Assembly (NCBI GenBank): GCA_051879015.1
Contig: JBJELF010000060.1
Location: 1-59,127, forward strand
DNA length: 59,127 bases
Direction of reading: 5' to 3'
Source of the DNA: JBJELF01 sp051879015
GTDB lineage: Bacteria > Bacillota > Clostridia > Lachnospirales > Lachnospiraceae
Part shown: positions 50,578 through 59,127 of the stretch, piece by piece
How positions within the stretch are numbered: position 1 is the first letter of the stretch
Layout of the letters: every line of letters starts with the position of its first letter
Position numbers and translations under genes: made by a program
Notes under the pieces: model-generated
Seen by the model: the letters and a program-made list of their open reading frames with translations, nothing else
What the model was told of the DNA's origin: nothing
Database searches by the model: none

Positions 50578-51681
50578 TTATTCAGTTGCTTCTTCTGGCA
50601 TTTCCTTAGTCAAATAAGAACTGAGCGTGTAGGCAGTCTTGCCGCTTTTTGTTTTTACAATACTCCAATCACCGTATTCTCCAATACATTCGACCTGCAT
50701 ATCCTTTGGTATATATCCTAAGACCCCTGAGCGAGCACTTGGATAAGTTCTTAGATTGACCGTCCCGGTTGCCCAAACTGGATAACTTTCCTCGTACTCT
50801 ATCTTTTCAAAAATACGCCCCTCAAGTATTTCTATAGCATAATCAATCAAAATGGCTGTATCTGTATAAAAATTAAAATCATCTGATTTCATAATCACCA
50901 CAGTAACATCATAGCCATCACCTTTCGCTAAGGTAACTAGTGTGCGTCCAGCCTGAGGAGTTCTTCCGGTTTTTCCCGCATAGGCTCCCATGGTATCGAC
51001 TTCTTCGTCCAAACCATTGATCATCGAATGGCTCATTGTAATATATCTTTCCGCATAGATATTGGTCTGTTTAATCACATAATTAACTGTACTCAGTACT
51101 CGTGATGCAATCGGATTCTCCATCGCAGCAGTAACAATTAAGTACATATCATAAGGTGTGGTGTAATGATTTTTATCATGCAGACCATGAGGCGTCACAA
51201 AATGAGTATTTTTTGCACCAATCTCTTCCGCTTTCGCATTCATTAAGTCAGCAAACGCCTCTTCGGAACCAGCGATAAAACGAGCCAAAGCACCAGCACA
51301 CTCGTTTCCTGAACAAAGAATCATGCCGTAAACAGCATCCTTGACTGTCATTTTTTCTCCCACAGCACCAGCAGGAGACATAAGCGAACTTCTTGTTCCC
51401 TCTAAGCTATCAATTAGTTCTTGACTGTAAGTTAAAGTTTGATACCAATTATTGCATTGTTCTGCTACAACCAATAAATTCATTATTTTCGTAATGCTTG
51501 CTGGATAATATTGTTCATTCATATTGCGCTCCATCAAAATGGTTCCTGTAGTATTATCCACAACGCAATAACCGTCTGCCAACACATCTGGTCCTTCCTG
51601 TTCTGCCCTTCCTTCTATTGATGGAAAAAAAATCACCAACATACACAGACATAACAGATATATAAGTATTTTTTTCTTCAC
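50578..51681 (-). CDS. D-alanyl-D-alanine carboxypeptidase (DacF-like, S11 family)
   Basis: 367 residues with an N-terminal signal peptide (about 1-27, ending near GRAEQ). Active-site motifs are SITKIMN (SxxK), SGNECAG (SxN) and KTGRTPQAG (KTG). The C-terminal part contains an SH3-like segment (VNLRTYPSARSGVLGYI). It removes terminal D-Ala from peptidoglycan stem peptides. The upstream ilvA stop lies about 20 nt away, suggesting read-through, although there is no functional link. Confidence 0.94.
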   Translation of the reverse strand: MKKKILIYLLCLCMLVIFFPSIEGRAEQEGPDVLADGYCVVDNTTGTILMERNMNEQYYPASITKIMNLLVVAEQCNNWYQTLTYSQELIDSLEGTRSSLMSPAGAVGEKMTVKDAVYGMILCSGNECAGALARFIAGSEEAFADLMNAKAEEIGAKNTHFVTPHGLHDKNHYTTPYDMYLIVTAAMENPIASRVLSTVNYVIKQTNIYAERYITMSHSMINGLDEEVDTMGAYAGKTGRTPQAGRTLVTLAKGDGYDVTVVIMKSDDFNFYTDTAILIDYAIEILEGRIFEKIEYEESYPVWATGTVNLRTYPSARSGVLGYIPKDMQVECIGEYGDWSIVKTKSGKTAYTLSSYLTKEMPEEATE

Positions 51682-51702
51682 TTTCGTTCCTCACTTTCGG
51701 AA

Positions 51703-52920
51703 TCACAACTTCGGTGTAACTTCCTGTGGCTTATAACCCTTTGCCTGCAATTCCTCGATAATCTGTTCCTTGTGTTCCACGCCAAAAGCTTCCATAGTAA
51801 TGCCCAACTCCACAGCAGCACTTCGATTGACACTAACAAACTGATTATGCTCCAATTTGACAATGTTGCCATTCATTTTTGCAATAATACCCGCAATCTT
51901 TTGCAGTTCACCTGGCTTATCTGGCAATTTAACCGTAACAGTGAAGATACGGCCACGCTGAACCAAGCCATTCTGTACAACGGAGGACATAGTAATCACA
52001 TCCATATTTCCACCACTTAAGATAGATACAATTTTCTTTCCCTTTACATTTAAATGTTTCAGAGCGGCTACCGTCAAAAGACCCGAATTTTCTACTACCA
52101 TCTTGTGATTTTCAATCATATCCAAAAATGCTCCAATTAACTCCTCATCTGGCACTGTAATGATGTCATCTACGTTCTGCTGAATATAAGGCAGCAACTT
52201 ATCGCCGGGAGTCTTAACTGCAGTACCATCTGCGATGGTGGAAACAGTCGGAAGGGTGACTACTTTTCCCGCCTTTAAGGATTCCTGCATACAGTTTGCT
52301 CCTTCGGGCTCTACGCCAATAATTTTAATCTTTGGATTCAGCAATTTTGCCATTGTCGAAACACCAGTACACAATCCACCGCCACCAATTGGGCAAAGAA
52401 TATAATCAACAGTTGGTAATTCTTTGACAATCTCCATGGCAATGGTACCCTGCCCTGTAGCTACATCCAAATCATTAAACGGATGGATAAAAGTATAGCC
52501 ATGCTCTGCTGCCAACTCATAGGCATGTTCACAGGCTTCATCATACACATCACCATAAAGCACGACCTCCGCTCCATAACTCTTTGTGCGGTTAATCTTA
52601 ATCAATGGAGTACTTGTAGGCATAACGATTACTGCCTTACAGCCAAATTTTTTTGCCGCGTAAGCTACACCCTGAGCATGGTTTCCTGCTGATGCAGTAA
52701 TCAACCCCTTTGCCTTCTGCTCCGGAGAAAGGGTACTGATTTTATAATAAGCACCTCTGACTTTATAAGCTCCTGTATACTGCATATTTTCAGGCTTGAA
52801 CCATACACGATTTTCTGTCTGAGCAGAAAAATACTCACTAAAAACCAACTTGGTTTCTAAAGTAACTTCTCGAACTACATCACAGGCTTCTTCAAATTTC
52901 TCTAATGTCATTTCTTCCAT
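51703..52920 (-). CDS. ilvA: Threonine ammonia-lyase
   Basis: 405 residues from the ATG at 52920, 10 nt after AAAGGA; the frame opens 13 codons earlier without better support. The PLP lysine is in YTGAYKVRGAYYK. SAGNHAQG and the glycine loop PIGGGGLCTG are intact. The C-terminal region (about 325-405) is a single ACT-like domain, as in TdcB-type enzymes. It converts threonine to 2-oxobutyrate for isoleucine synthesis or catabolism. No branched-chain genes are adjacent. Confidence 0.93.
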   Translation of the reverse strand: MEEMTLEKFEEACDVVREVTLETKLVFSEYFSAQTENRVWFKPENMQYTGAYKVRGAYYKISTLSPEQKAKGLITASAGNHAQGVAYAAKKFGCKAVIVMPTSTPLIKINRTKSYGAEVVLYGDVYDEACEHAYELAAEHGYTFIHPFNDLDVATGQGTIAMEIVKELPTVDYILCPIGGGGLCTGVSTMAKLLNPKIKIIGVEPEGANCMQESLKAGKVVTLPTVSTIADGTAVKTPGDKLLPYIQQNVDDIITVPDEELIGAFLDMIENHKMVVENSGLLTVAALKHLNVKGKKIVSILSGGNMDVITMSSVVQNGLVQRGRIFTVTVKLPDKPGELQKIAGIIAKMNGNIVKLEHNQFVSVNRSAAVELGITMEAFGVEHKEQIIEELQAKGYKPQEVTPKL

Positions 52921-52955
52921 TTCTTTTTCTTCCTTTCTAGCCCTTTTACATTTTC

Positions 52956-53876
52956 TCAATCTTTGCGGGGAGCAAACAGAGCATTTACAAATTCTTCAGA
53001 ATTAAACTTCTGTAAATCATCAATTTGTTCTCCTACACCAATGTACTTCACTGGAACACCCAACTCAGATTGAATCGCTACCGCAATTCCTCCCTTGGCA
53101 GTACCATCCATCTTTGTCAGAACAATACCCGTAATATCTGCTGCCTCCATAAACTGCTTTGCCTGTACCAAGGCATTCTGCCCCGTTGTACCGTCCAGGA
53201 CAATCAATGTCTCACGATAAGCCTCTGGATACTCCTTATCAATAATACGATTAATTTTTCCTAATTCGCTCATCAAATTCTTTTTATTGTGAAGACGTCC
53301 TGCCGTGTCGCACAGAAGAACATCCACATTTTTTGCCTTTGCAGACGCAATAGCATCATAAATAACTGCTGCAGGATCCGACCCCTCACTATGGGCAATG
53401 ATTGGTACATCAGCACGCTGTGCCCACTCCTGAAGCTGGTCAATCGCTGCTGCACGGAAGGTATCAGCAGCTGCCATCATAACTTTCTTTCCATCCGCCT
53501 TCAGTTGATCTGCAAGTTTTCCGATAGTCGTAGTCTTTCCTACACCGTTGACACCGATGACTAACACCACGGATTTTTTATTTTCAAATTCATAAGCATT
53601 ATCTCCTAAATCCATCTGTTCCTTGATGCTGTCCATCAAAAGTCTCTTGCACTCTGCCGGATCCTTGATATGTTCTTCCTTTACACGATGTCTCAAGTTT
53701 TCAATGATGGAATCCGTGGTCTTAATTCCCAGATCCCCCATGATTAACACTTCCTCCAGTTCCTCATAAAAATCATCATCAATCTCTGAATAACCTGTGA
53801 AAATGTTTTCAATGCCAGCCACGATATTATCTCTTGTCTTTGTCAAACCTTCTACTAATTTTCCAAAAAATCCCAT
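52956..53876 (-). CDS. ftsY: Signal recognition particle receptor FtsY
   Basis: 306 residues with a very short N-terminal A region, then the NG domain. The P-loop is GVNGVGKTT (108-116), followed by DTFRAAAIDQLQEWA, DTAGRLHNKKNLM and TKMDGTAKGG. It is the membrane receptor for Ffh-ribosome complexes in co-translational targeting. It follows smc in the conserved rnc-smc-ftsY order. AGGAGG lies about 7 nt before the ATG. Confidence 0.96.
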   Translation of the reverse strand: MGFFGKLVEGLTKTRDNIVAGIENIFTGYSEIDDDFYEELEEVLIMGDLGIKTTDSIIENLRHRVKEEHIKDPAECKRLLMDSIKEQMDLGDNAYEFENKKSVVLVIGVNGVGKTTTIGKLADQLKADGKKVMMAAADTFRAAAIDQLQEWAQRADVPIIAHSEGSDPAAVIYDAIASAKAKNVDVLLCDTAGRLHNKKNLMSELGKINRIIDKEYPEAYRETLIVLDGTTGQNALVQAKQFMEAADITGIVLTKMDGTAKGGIAVAIQSELGVPVKYIGVGEQIDDLQKFNSEEFVNALFAPRKD

Positions 53877-53922
53877 AGTTACCCTCCTAATATAAATGAT
53901 AACTGCTCAGTCAGCTGATTTC

Positions 53923-56900
53923 TTAATCTAGATTATCAATCAGATTTACACTGACTAAGGCAGAAATACCTTTCTCCTGCATCGTAATGCCGTATAAGCG
54001 GTCTGCTGATGCCATCGTATCTCTCTTATGCGTTATAATAATAAATTGTGTGCTGCTTGTCAATCGATGCAGATACTCTGCAAATCGTCCCACATTGGAA
54101 TCATCTAAAGCCGCCTCAATCTCATCCAATAGACAAAATGGTGATGGTTTCAGCCGCTGAATCGCAAATAACAGAGCAATCGCTGTCAGTGCCTTCTCAC
54201 CGCCTGAAAGCTGCATCATATTTTGCAATTTCTTTCCCGGCGGCTGAGCTATAATACGGATGCCCGCCTCAATCTCATCCTCATCCTCTGAAATCTCAAG
54301 GGAAGCCTGACCGCCGCCAAACAATTCCTGAAATACCTGATTAAACTCAATCTGAATCTGATTAAATTTTTCTCTAAATTGTTTTCTCATTCCTTGATCC
54401 AAGTCTGTCACAATTTTTCTCATGGACTGCACGGAACTCATTAAGTCATTGTACTGCGTCTTCATAAAATCATATCGCTCCACCAGTTCTCTGCATTGCT
54501 CAATGGATTCTAAATTAATATGTCCTAAACGCTTCATTCGATTCTGAATGGCCGCACATTTCTCTCTCAGCTGCTGCAAATCACCTAAATCCTCGCGATA
54601 ATACTGCTCCGCTTCATTTGGACCAATCTCATACTCATTCCACAGATACTCCGTCTGATGATCCAGACGTTCCTCCAATCTTTCTGTTTTACTTTTTAAG
54701 CGGAATAAATTTTTATCCAAATCTGTCAATTCCTGATTCAGCACTTCTCTTTTCTGGAAGAAACTGCTCTGTCTGACATTTAGTTCCTCCTTGTTTTGAC
54801 GTAAGGTTCGTATCTCCGTTTCTAACGCTCGCACGTTCTGCTCCAACTGCTTCTGCTTGTCCTTCATGGATTGAATTTCTTCTTCCTTTTCTGCCTCAAT
54901 ATCCTCACTGTCCTCCAATTGAACTTGCAGCTTTTTCTTTTCCTGATAAAATTTTTCACGCTCATTGCGAATGCGTGTCATATTATCCAACAAATAAGTA
55001 TCCTGCCTCTGCAGTGCAGTAGATTTTATTTGCAATTCGTTATACTCTATCCTGATTTGTTTTTCCTTATTTTTTTTCTCTTCTAAAGACCGACTCATCT
55101 CCATTAAAAGATTCTCTGTTGCCGAATTTTTCGCCTCAATTGCATCAATCGAATCATTGGTACGGCTGCGCTGCTGTTCCAGGCTGCTACTTTGATTTTT
55201 CAATTGATTTAATTCCAACTTCCAATCTTCCTCTCCCTCAGCAGCTGTCGCCAACTCTTGTTTTAACTGTTTTTTCCGCAGTTCATTTTCCACCAGTTTA
55301 ACTTGAAGCTCCTGCTGCTGACGATGAATCTCCTCCAGATGTCCTTTTGATTCTTCCAAAACATCTTTTTTCCTTTGAAGCTCCTGCTCACCCTCGCGGC
55401 AATTTTTTGCCTGTATCGCTATTGTCTGCTCTAGCTCCTCAATCTCACGCTTTCTTCCCAGAAGATTGCTGCTGCTTTTGTAGGCGCCGCCTGTCATAGC
55501 ACCACCTGGTGTAAACAAATCGCCATCCAAAGTAACAATTCGATAACTATAATGATATTTCCTTGCCACATTCAGTGCTAAGTCAATATTTTCTGCCACA
55601 ACCACACGTCCCAACAAAAATTGAATCAGATTGACAAATTTTTCATCCGTCTTCACCAACTCACTGGCCACTCCTATAATTCCACTTTCTTTTAAGATTG
55701 CCAAATTAGACAGTTGATTATTTCCCCGCATCGCCTCCAAAGGCAAGAAGGTTGCTCGTCCAAACTGATTACGCTTCAAAAACTGAATTAACTGTTTTGC
55801 TGTTTGCTCTGTGTCCGTTACTATGTTTTGAATACTTCCACCCAAAGCCGTCTCTACAGCCACCTCATATTTTTTTTCCACTCCAATGATATCAGCCACT
55901 ACACCATAGATACCCGCTCGGCTAGATTTTAACTCCATCACACGACGCACGCTGTTTCCATAGCCGTCATATCGCTCTGCCAGATTCCGTAATGTCTCCG
56001 CGCGACTGAAAGTCTGATGATAATACTGGCGCAACATTTGAAGACTTCTCTCCTTTTCACGGATTTCACTCTCAGTCTGCCCAATCACTTTCTTTACATA
56101 ATCAGTTTCCTCCTGCAAAGAGATTTGATTGCACTGCAGCTGCTCTGTTTCTTTCTCGCTTTCCTGCCATACGCTCTGCTTACCCTGCTGCTCCCGATAG
56201 CTTTTCTCCAGCCACTCTTCCAACTGCCTCTGTCTTTTTTTATTTTGCTCTAAAATAGTCTCATATCTCTGAAATTCTGCGGAATAAGTAGATTTGATAT
56301 TTAAAAGCTCAATAATCTTTGCTTTTTTTGCTTCAATCTCATCACTCATCTTCGCAATCTGCTCTGAACTGTCATCTAAGGCTGTCTGACTAGCAGAAAA
56401 ACTCCTTCTTGTCTGTTTTAACTCATCAGAAAGGTTCTCTCTCTCTTCGGACAACCGCAGCAATTCTTCCTTTCTCGCTACATTGTCCTTATCAATCTGC
56501 CTAATACGATTTTCAATATGCTCTCGGCTGGCATACTCAGTATTAATCTGCTCTGTCAACACCTGAATATCACCTTTAATCGCCTGTACATCCAACAATG
56601 ACTGATTATAGACAACTTGCTTCTCATCCATTTCTTGTTGAATCTGGCTGATTTTCTGCTCTGTCTGAGTATAGCTCTGGCGCAGAGTCTCGTTTTCCTG
56701 CTGCTTCTGCTCCTGCTGCCTGCTCAGCTCCTCCAATGACTTTTCTAATTCCTCTACTTCCGCTTCACCCGTCTCACGCTCACGCAAAAATACATTAATA
56801 TCATAGTCCCGCAATTCATTCTTTAATTCCAGATATTTTTCTGCCGTCTGAGACTGCTTTTGCAGGGGTACCACCTGACGCTCTAATTCCTGCAAAATAT

Positions 56901-57477
56901 CGTTCACACGCGTTAAATTTTGTTGTTCTTCCTGCAGTTTTTTCACTGCAACATTCTTTCTTTTTTTAAACTTAACGATACCGGCAGCTTCGTCAAACAA
57001 CTCTCGGCGCTCCTCAGGACGATTGCTCAAAATACGGTCAATCTGTCCCTGTCCAATAATAGAGTAGCCTTCCTTACCCACACCCGTATCATAAAATAAT
57101 TCATAAATATCTTTCAAACGACAGGAAGCTCCATTGAGGCGATATTCACTCTCACCCGAACGATAAAGCTTACGAGTAATAATTACCTCCTCATAATCAA
57201 TATTAATGCTATGATCTCGGTTATCTAATGTCAAAGTAACTGAGGCAAATCCCAAGGGTTTTCGATTTTCAGTACCTGCAAAAATTACGTCCTGCATATT
57301 GGAACCACGCAGCTGTTTTGCACTTTGTTCGCCCAATACCCAGCGAACTGCATCTGCAACATTACTCTTTCCACTTCCGTTTGGACCTACAATACAAGTC
57401 ACACCTGGACCAAAATCAAAATGCATTCGATTCGCAAAGGATTTAAATCCCTGTACATCAATTGCTTTTAAATACAT
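53923..57477 (-). CDS. smc: Chromosome segregation protein SMC
   Basis: 1184 residues. The N-terminal ATPase half has GPNGSGKSNV (31-40). Coiled coils flank a hinge (about 515-635, GIYGVVADIIGVEKKYE). The C-terminal half has the ABC signature MQLSGGEKALTAIAL and Walker B PFCLLDEIEAALDD. With ScpA/ScpB it forms the bacterial condensin that aligns chromosome arms. It is directly downstream of rnc (5 bp gap). Confidence 0.98.
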   Translation of the reverse strand: MYLKAIDVQGFKSFANRMHFDFGPGVTCIVGPNGSGKSNVADAVRWVLGEQSAKQLRGSNMQDVIFAGTENRKPLGFASVTLTLDNRDHSINIDYEEVIITRKLYRSGESEYRLNGASCRLKDIYELFYDTGVGKEGYSIIGQGQIDRILSNRPEERRELFDEAAGIVKFKKRKNVAVKKLQEEQQNLTRVNDILQELERQVVPLQKQSQTAEKYLELKNELRDYDINVFLRERETGEAEVEELEKSLEELSRQQEQKQQENETLRQSYTQTEQKISQIQQEMDEKQVVYNQSLLDVQAIKGDIQVLTEQINTEYASREHIENRIRQIDKDNVARKEELLRLSEERENLSDELKQTRRSFSASQTALDDSSEQIAKMSDEIEAKKAKIIELLNIKSTYSAEFQRYETILEQNKKRQRQLEEWLEKSYREQQGKQSVWQESEKETEQLQCNQISLQEETDYVKKVIGQTESEIREKERSLQMLRQYYHQTFSRAETLRNLAERYDGYGNSVRRVMELKSSRAGIYGVVADIIGVEKKYEVAVETALGGSIQNIVTDTEQTAKQLIQFLKRNQFGRATFLPLEAMRGNNQLSNLAILKESGIIGVASELVKTDEKFVNLIQFLLGRVVVAENIDLALNVARKYHYSYRIVTLDGDLFTPGGAMTGGAYKSSSNLLGRKREIEELEQTIAIQAKNCREGEQELQRKKDVLEESKGHLEEIHRQQQELQVKLVENELRKKQLKQELATAAEGEEDWKLELNQLKNQSSSLEQQRSRTNDSIDAIEAKNSATENLLMEMSRSLEEKKNKEKQIRIEYNELQIKSTALQRQDTYLLDNMTRIRNEREKFYQEKKKLQVQLEDSEDIEAEKEEEIQSMKDKQKQLEQNVRALETEIRTLRQNKEELNVRQSSFFQKREVLNQELTDLDKNLFRLKSKTERLEERLDHQTEYLWNEYEIGPNEAEQYYREDLGDLQQLREKCAAIQNRMKRLGHINLESIEQCRELVERYDFMKTQYNDLMSSVQSMRKIVTDLDQGMRKQFREKFNQIQIEFNQVFQELFGGGQASLEISEDEDEIEAGIRIIAQPPGKKLQNMMQLSGGEKALTAIALLFAIQRLKPSPFCLLDEIEAALDDSNVGRFAEYLHRLTSSTQFIIITHKRDTMASADRLYGITMQEKGISALVSVNLIDNLD

Positions 57478-57482
57478 CGTTC

Positions 57483-58178
57483 TTATCCTCGTTTACGAAT
57501 TTTTAAAATAGCCTGATAGGCAGCCATCTGCTGTGCCGCCTTCTTGGTTCTTCCCTTGCCAACCCCTACTTCTTCCTCGCCAATCAATGCACGCACTACA
57601 AAGGTCTTATCATGGTCTGGTCCATATTCATCTACCTGCTCATAACTTAAAGATTTGTTATAATCCCGCTGAACAATTTCCTGCAGAATAGTCTTGCTAT
57701 CAAAAAAGAGCTTCTTGTTTTCCAAATCATTCATTACATACTTTAAAACAAACTCTTTTGCATTAGCAAAACCACCATCCAGGTAAATGGCACCAATCAG
57801 TGCCTCCAGGGCATCTGAGGTAATCGAATCTCTCAATCTTCCTCCCGTACTTTCCTCGCCCTTTCCCAAAAATAAAAATCCTCCCAAATCAATCTCTGCT
57901 GCACACAAAGCCAAGGTTGGCTCACAAACCATGCTGGCGCGCATCTTAGTCAGCTGACCTTCTGGTACATTTTCATGGGTATGATACAAAAAATCGCTTG
58001 ACACCACCTCAAGCACTGCATCACCCAAAAATTCTAACCGTTCATTGCAATAAATCTTGTCCATATGATGCTCATTGGCATAGGAACTGTGAGTCAATGC
58101 CTGCCTTAATAAATGTTCGTTTTGAAAATGATATCCAATTTTATCCTCTAAACTGCTTAATGAATGCTCTCGTTTCAT
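57483..58178 (-). CDS. rnc: Ribonuclease III
   Basis: 231 residues from the ATG at 58178, 5 nt after AAAGGAG. The catalytic signature is NERLEFLGDAVLEVV, with the second acidic cluster SDALEALIGAIYLDGG. The C-terminal dsRNA-binding domain (about 160-228) ends with GRTKKAAQQMAAYQAI. It processes rRNA precursors and other double-stranded RNA. Confidence 0.97.
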   Translation of the reverse strand: MKREHSLSSLEDKIGYHFQNEHLLRQALTHSSYANEHHMDKIYCNERLEFLGDAVLEVVSSDFLYHTHENVPEGQLTKMRASMVCEPTLALCAAEIDLGGFLFLGKGEESTGGRLRDSITSDALEALIGAIYLDGGFANAKEFVLKYVMNDLENKKLFFDSKTILQEIVQRDYNKSLSYEQVDEYGPDHDKTFVVRALIGEEEVGVGKGRTKKAAQQMAAYQAILKIRKRG

Positions 58179-58218
58179 TGAATCTCCTTTGTTTTCCATC
58201 TATGCAATATGCAGAAAC

Positions 58219-58280
58219 ATGCCGCTTCCAACAATCCTCTGACGCTGTATCACAGTCCATGGATAGGATAGAAACGGCAT
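58219..58280 (-). other. Long-range inverted repeat between acpP and rnc
   Basis: ATGCCGCTTC (58219-58228) and GAAACGGCAT (58271-58280) can pair over 10 bp with one wobble, enclosing a 42-nt loop. The following T-run on the minus strand is weak. It may reduce read-through from acpP or be a processing site. Nothing else is seen in this 130-bp gap. Confidence 0.35.
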
Positions 58281-58329
58281 TGTTTTTATATAGTCATAAC
58301 TGCACTGTTTCAATCACAAAACAGTTCTA

Positions 58330-58566
58330 TCATTCTGCAGTAGCTTTTCTAATCTGTTCTACTGCATCGCCAACAGTCACAATCTGATCTGCCACTTCCT
58401 CCAATGGAATTTCAATGTCAAACTCTTCCTCAATTCCCATAATAATCTGGCATACATCCAAAGAATCTGCGCCCAAATCATCTGCAAAAGTAGTATCCAT
58501 GGTAATCTCCTCTGGTTCTACACTCAGCACTTCCGCAATAATTTCCTGCAACTTTTCCAACTCCAT
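58330..58566 (-). CDS. acpP: Acyl carrier protein
   Basis: 78 residues, acidic four-helix carrier. The phosphopantetheine attachment serine is Ser35 in DDLGADSLDVCQIIM. It carries acyl chains in fatty-acid and phospholipid synthesis and lies directly after plsX, which uses acyl-ACP. The ATG has AAAGGAAG upstream. Confidence 0.97.
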   Translation of the reverse strand: MELEKLQEIIAEVLSVEPEEITMDTTFADDLGADSLDVCQIIMGIEEEFDIEIPLEEVADQIVTVGDAVEQIRKATAE

Positions 58567-58603
58567 AACAACAACTTCCTTTCTATTTTTTCATTTTTAA
58601 TAT

Positions 58604-59127
58604 CTATTCTTCCACTGCCATAGCAGCTTCAATCTTACCAATTACATTTTGTTTGGTAAAGGTCTCACATTGCAAAATTGCATTGCATATCTCTTTGCTC
58701 TTGGAACTTCCATGAGCCTTCACAACCAATCCCTTTAATCCCAACAGAGGTGCTCCGCCATATTCGCTGGAATCAAACTTTTTCAGTACCGTCTTCAAAG
58801 CGGGCTTAATCAAAATTGCTCCAATTTTGCTTCTTAAAGTAGACATTAAGCCATTCTTAATTTCCTTAACTAGAGTACCGCCAACACCCTCATACAACTT
58901 CAAGATAACATTGCCCACAAAAGCCTCACAGACAATTACATCAACCTCGCCCTTCGGAATATCTCTTGCCTCCACACTGCCGACAAAATTAATATCTTTA
59001 CAGGCCTTCAAAAGCGGCATCGTCTCCTTAACTAATGCATTTCCCTTTTCTTCTTCTGCGCCGATGTTAACTAAACCAACTTTTGGATTCTGAATGCCCA
59101 TAACATTCTCCATATAAATGGAGCCCA
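58604..59127 (-). CDS. plsX: Phosphate acyltransferase PlsX (3' part, runs off the window)
   Basis: The frame stays open to the window end (codons for GSIYMENVMGI), so the ATG at 59113 is internal. About 174 C-terminal residues are present of a usual 330-340: PKVGLVNIGAEEEKGN, NFVGSVEARDIPKGEVDVIV, EAFVGNVILKLYEG, and the YGGAPLLGLKG motif. PlsX makes acyl-phosphate from acyl-ACP for PlsY in phospholipid synthesis. Confidence 0.96.
   Translation of the reverse strand, partial: GSIYMENVMGIQNPKVGLVNIGAEEEKGNALVKETMPLLKACKDINFVGSVEARDIPKGEVDVIVCEAFVGNVILKLYEGVGGTLVKEIKNGLMSTLRSKIGAILIKPALKTVLKKFDSSEYGGAPLLGLKGLVVKAHGSSKSKEICNAILQCETFTKQNVIGKIEAAMAVEE

Overview
The window is an ordinary-looking chromosomal segment from an anaerobic, spore-forming Firmicute. 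It most resembles a Lachnospiraceae-type clostridium. Sporulation and germination genes (spoIIP, gpr, a SpoIID-like lipoprotein), the yqfO-trmK-rpoD-dnaG and plsX-acpP-rnc-smc-ftsY gene orders, AddAB instead of RecBCD, low-to-moderate GC and strong GGAGG ribosome binding sites all fit. No prophage, insertion sequence, CRISPR array or integron was seen. The organism assignment is inferred from family and synteny knowledge, not from a search.

Layout. 1-1.9 kb: two tRNA genes (minus strand), a LysR regulator and an asparagine-rich lipoprotein. 2-9.2 kb: addA and addB, double-strand-break repair. 9.3-16 kb: a small membrane-anchored FMN_bind-like protein, a cysteine desulfurase, pheA, and a folate cluster (folB-folK fusion, folP, folE, folC). 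16-22.3 kb: a small membrane protein, comEC, a YdjM-like membrane protein, then apbE divergent from a NusG-II-domain protein and a Gx-type transporter, which resembles part of a flavin-based electron-transfer locus. 22.3-30.2 kb: adenosine deaminase, a HAD phosphatase, spoIIP, gpr, rpsT with a structured leader, gltX and a YitT-family protein. 30.3-38.3 kb: a cell-wall amidase, an uncharacterised protein ending in a clamp-binding-like motif, a Na/Pi symporter, a DtxR/MntR-type regulator, a SanA-like protein and a GH51 arabinofuranosidase. 38.4-47.5 kb: RNase P RNA, a TGS/uridine-kinase-like protein, yqfO-trmK-rpoD-dnaG, a YqeY protein and icd. 47.7-59.1 kb: a SpoIID-domain lipoprotein, 6S RNA, a D,D-carboxypeptidase, ilvA, then ftsY, smc, rnc, acpP and the 3' part of plsX, which runs off the window.

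The protein-coding content is mostly housekeeping. The most unusual structure lies between the genes, where at least three families of short dispersed palindromic repeats recur. Family A has ends resembling ATGATACC..GGTCAAAAGG and an inner hairpin whose arms co-vary between copies. Family C is a hairpin of about 60 bp found directly after stop codons. Family B is a segment of about 80-130 bp that is fused to C in one copy. They look like MITE/REP-type non-autonomous elements or mobile RNA hairpins, and no transposase for them is present here. Other points worth checking are AddB without a recognisable Walker A motif, a germination protease with almost no propeptide, a metalloregulator with a mixed metal site, and an uncharacterised protein with a C-terminal QxxLxxFF motif.
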